Positions 61,691 through 64,000 of a DNA stretch of 64,000 bases are shown one piece after another. Where the stretch lies: NCBI RefSeq assembly GCF_003148745.1, contig NZ_QGGU01000002.1:1-64000 (forward strand), in the 5' to 3' direction. Each line of letters starts with the position of its first letter. Position 1 is the first letter of the stretch. Source of the stretch: Pleionea mediterranea (GTDB taxonomy: Bacteria > Pseudomonadota > Gammaproteobacteria > Enterobacterales > Kangiellaceae). The position numbers and the translations under genes are program-made. A model generated the notes under the pieces. It was not told the DNA's origin, made no database searches, and saw nothing but the letters and a program-made list of their open reading frames with translations.

Positions 61691-62350
61691 ATGTCAGAGC
61701 AAACGCAAAAAGATACTGCCGCAGGCACAGCAGATGAAGCGGTTGAGCAAAATGCACAGGAGCAAATGGTAGAGGAGCAATCAGCCGATACTGATACAAC
61801 CGCAGCCGAAGATATCTCCGGTCAGCAACCGTCAGAATCAGAGACTGCCGGTTCAGAGGTTGAGCAGTTAAAAGCTCAGTTAGAACAGGCTGAAGCTTCA
61901 TTAACCGAACAGAAAGAAGCGGTGCTTCGAGCGCACGCCGAATCCGACAATATTCGCCGACGAGCAGAACGTGATGTTCAAAGTGCGCATAAATTTGCTC
62001 TGGAAAGCTTTGTTGAGTCATTGCTGCCAGTGATTGATAGCCTTGAGCAAGGTCTGGCGCAACCGGCTGAATCAGAAGAAGCAAAAGCCTTGAAAGAAGG
62101 CATGGAGCTAACGCTTAAAATATTCCTCGATACTTTAAGCAAAAAGAATGTCGAGCAGCTGGATCCCGTTGGTGAGTCATTTAATCCGGAATTGCATGAA
62201 GCCATGTCGATGCAGGAAAACGCCGATTTTGAAGCCAATGCTGTGATTGCGGTATTCCAGAAAGGTTATGCGCTAAATGGTCGTCTGGTTCGCCCTGCTC
62301 GAGTGGTGGTGAATAAAGGTAAAGCGCCAAGCATTGATCAAAAGGTTTAG
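61691..62350 (+). CDS. grpE: Nucleotide exchange factor GrpE
   Basis: GrpE releases ADP from DnaK. The 219-residue protein has an acidic, disordered N-terminus (about 1-60), the long dimer helix (about 60-115) with RAHAESDNIRRRAERDV, and the beta domain with LEQLDPVGESFNPELHEAMSM and VFQKGYALNGRLVRPARVVV. It is slightly longer than the E. coli protein (197) because of the acidic tail. dnaK follows after 223 bases with its own promoter-like site. Confidence 0.96.
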   Translation: MSEQTQKDTAAGTADEAVEQNAQEQMVEEQSADTDTTAAEDISGQQPSESETAGSEVEQLKAQLEQAEASLTEQKEAVLRAHAESDNIRRRAERDVQSAHKFALESFVESLLPVIDSLEQGLAQPAESEEAKALKEGMELTLKIFLDTLSKKNVEQLDPVGESFNPELHEAMSMQENADFEANAVIAVFQKGYALNGRLVRPARVVVNKGKAPSIDQKV

Positions 62351-62436
62351 ATTTTTTCAAGGCAGTGGTTTATCTGAGAACCTGAAATTAACCGGGGGCT
62401 TAGAAAAATAACGGCAACAAAGTTGAAATCCTAGCG

Positions 62437-62464
62437 CTTGAATTGATCAAAAAAGCCCCAAGAT
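62437..62464 (+). promoter_or_regulatory. Sigma-32-type promoter between grpE and dnaK
   Basis: CTTGAAT (62437-62443) and CCCCAAGAT (62456-62464), again 12 bases apart, form a second heat-shock promoter inside the grpE-dnaK gap, so dnaK can be transcribed without grpE. The -10 is weaker than at the other two sites. Confidence 0.65.
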
Positions 62465-62573
62465 AAAGAAACAAGACAAATTATCCGGTTATTGCTTTTG
62501 TTAGCGCTGATTCATCAGCCTCCGGGCAGTAACCCTCAGTTTTAAATTTAATGTAAAAGATTGGAGAAGTACC

Positions 62574-64000
62574 ATGGGTAAAATTATCGGTATCGATTTA
62601 GGAACCACCAACTCTTGTGTGGCGGTTCTGGATGGTAAAGATGCGCGTGTTATTGAAAACAGCGAAGGCGCACGTACCACACCATCTATTGTGGCCTTTA
62701 CTGATGACGGTGAAACGCTGGTCGGTCAGTCGGCAAAACGTCAGGCTGTAACGAATCCTGAAAACACACTGTTTGCGGTAAAACGTTTGATCGGTCGTCG
62801 TTTTGAAGACGACGTCGTACAAAAAGACATCAAAATGGTGCCGTATAAAATTATCAAAGCGGACAATGGTGATGCCTGGGTTGAAGTAAAAGGCGAGAAA
62901 AAAGCCGCACCACAGATTTCAGCTGAAGTATTAAAGAAGATGAAGAAAACCGCGGAAGACTTTCTTGGTGAGAAAGTTACCGAAGCGGTTATCACGGTTC
63001 CTGCTTACTTTAACGATTCACAACGTCAGGCAACCAAAGACGCGGGTCGTATTGCTGGGCTAGAAGTTAAACGTATTATTAATGAGCCAACTGCTGCGGC
63101 ATTAGCGTATGGCATGGATAAAGCGAAAGGCGATCGCACCATTGCGGTATATGATCTGGGTGGTGGTACCTTTGATATTTCCATCATTGAAATTGCAGAA
63201 GTTGAAGGCGAGCATACCTTTGAAGTGTTATCGACCAATGGTGATACTTTCCTTGGTGGTGAAGATTTTGACCTTCGTGTTATCGAGTACTTGGCGGCAG
63301 AGTTCAAAAAAGAAAGTGGCATTGACTTGCACAGTGATGCACTAGCATTGCAACGTCTGAAAGAAGCGGCCGAAAAAGCCAAAATTGAATTGTCTTCTAG
63401 CCAGCAGACTGATGTGAACCTGCCTTACATTACGGCAGATTCAACTGGCCCTAAGCATTTAAATATTAAACTGACCCGTGCAAAATTGGAGTCTCTGGTT
63501 GAGCAGTTGGTTGAGCGCACTCTTGAGCCATTAAAAGTAGCGTTAAAAGATGCCGGACTGAATGTGTCCGATATCGACGACGTTATTCTGGTGGGTGGTC
63601 AAACCCGTATGCCTAAAGTTCAATCAGCGGTGACTGAATTCTTCGGCAAAGAACCTCGTAAAGACGTTAACCCTGATGAAGCCGTTGCTATGGGTGCTGC
63701 TATTCAAGGTGCTGTTCTAGCGGGTGATGTGAAAGACGTATTGTTACTGGACGTAACGCCTCTGTCTCTGGGTATTGAAACCATGGGCGGCGTGATGACT
63801 TCGCTTATCGAGAAAAACACCACGATCCCGACAAAAGCATCGCAGACCTTCTCTACGGCAGAAGACAATCAGACTGCGGTAACGGTTCATGTGCTGCAAG
63901 GTGAGCGTAAACAAGCCGGTCAAAATAAATCATTGGGTAAATTTGATTTACAGGACATTCCACCTGCACCGCGTGGCATTCCGCAAATCGAAGTATCCTT
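62574..64000 (+). CDS. dnaK: Chaperone DnaK (Hsp70), 3' end outside the window
   Basis: The reading frame starts at ATG 62574 (GGAGAAG ribosome binding site) and is still open at the window end, giving about 475 residues of about 640. The ATPase domain is complete, with [60 protein letters not shown] and [12 protein letters not shown]. The linker [15 protein letters not shown] follows, and then part of the substrate domain. It works with GrpE, encoded just upstream, and with DnaJ, presumably encoded beyond the window. Confidence 0.98.
   Translation, partial: MGKIIGIDLGTTNSCVAVLDGKDARVIENSEGARTTPSIVAFTDDGETLVGQSAKRQAVTNPENTLFAVKRLIGRRFEDDVVQKDIKMVPYKIIKADNGDAWVEVKGEKKAAPQISAEVLKKMKKTAEDFLGEKVTEAVITVPAYFNDSQRQATKDAGRIAGLEVKRIINEPTAAALAYGMDKAKGDRTIAVYDLGGGTFDISIIEIAEVEGEHTFEVLSTNGDTFLGGEDFDLRVIEYLAAEFKKESGIDLHSDALALQRLKEAAEKAKIELSSSQQTDVNLPYITADSTGPKHLNIKLTRAKLESLVEQLVERTLEPLKVALKDAGLNVSDIDDVILVGGQTRMPKVQSAVTEFFGKEPRKDVNPDEAVAMGAAIQGAVLAGDVKDVLLLDVTPLSLGIETMGGVMTSLIEKNTTIPTKASQTFSTAEDNQTAVTVHVLQGERKQAGQNKSLGKFDLQDIPPAPRGIPQIEVS

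Overview
The window reads as chromosomal DNA of a Gram-negative, aerobic gammaproteobacterium, probably marine or aquatic. Signs of this are OMPLA, BamE, a porin-like barrel, an LpxL-type acyltransferase, a Pseudomonas-like Fur, RpoH-type (sigma-32) heat-shock promoters and an aa3-type cytochrome oxidase cluster. By eye the DNA is moderately AT-rich. Gene content and order recall lineages such as Kangiella, Pleionea or Aliikangiella, but this is an impression and not a demonstrated assignment. No rRNA, tRNA, CRISPR array or prophage was recognised. The only mobile-element trace is the 3' end of an IS982-type transposase at the left edge.

Layout. 1-3.9 kb: IS982 remnant, a membrane-anchored coiled-coil protein, the ABC-F factor YbiT and a small outer-membrane barrel. 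4-9.4 kb (minus strand): 5-oxoprolinase, a lipoprotein, a GNAT acetyltransferase and UgpQ. 9.7-17.6 kb: exported M20 amidohydrolase, small envelope proteins, outer-membrane phospholipase A, then aroQ-accB-accC. 17.8-23.7 kb: a Tat-exported PLP enzyme, a substrate-binding protein paired with a diguanylate cyclase, an alpha/beta hydrolase and a DMT exporter. 23.9-29.2 kb (minus): a compact five-gene operon of ABC exporter, periplasmic amidohydrolase-CIA30 fusion and a DesK/DesR-type two-component system. 29.4-33.7 kb (minus): cutA-dsbD and a REC-REC-degenerate GGDEF protein. 33.9-40.5 kb: fxsA, groES-groEL, an FHA-linked class III cyclase homologue, an orphan ParA ATPase, a histone H1-like protein, a possible DUF3530 protein and a YiiD-type thioesterase.

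40.8-51 kb is a respiratory block: an ECF sigma/anti-sigma pair, then coxB-coxA-ctaG-coxC, then surf1, an SCO-like membrane protein, ctaA, ctaB and sco. Together these make and assemble a heme-aa3 oxidase, including heme A synthesis and copper delivery. 51-56.6 kb is envelope-related: an LpxL-like acyltransferase with a C-terminal extension, a small glycosyltransferase, a GT2/GT-D double glycosyltransferase, and small membrane proteins. 56.7-64 kb: a second ECF/anti-sigma pair, bamE, fur, recN, nadK, grpE and the start of dnaK.

The most notable points are: three matching sigma-32-type promoters (groES, grpE, dnaK), all with a 12-nt spacer; the two-fold glycosyltransferase fusion; the solute-binding-protein/diguanylate-cyclase pair; the ABC/amidohydrolase-CIA30/two-component operon with a palindrome over its putative promoter; and an FHA-cyclase homologue that keeps the metal-binding aspartates but lacks the usual catalytic arginine.
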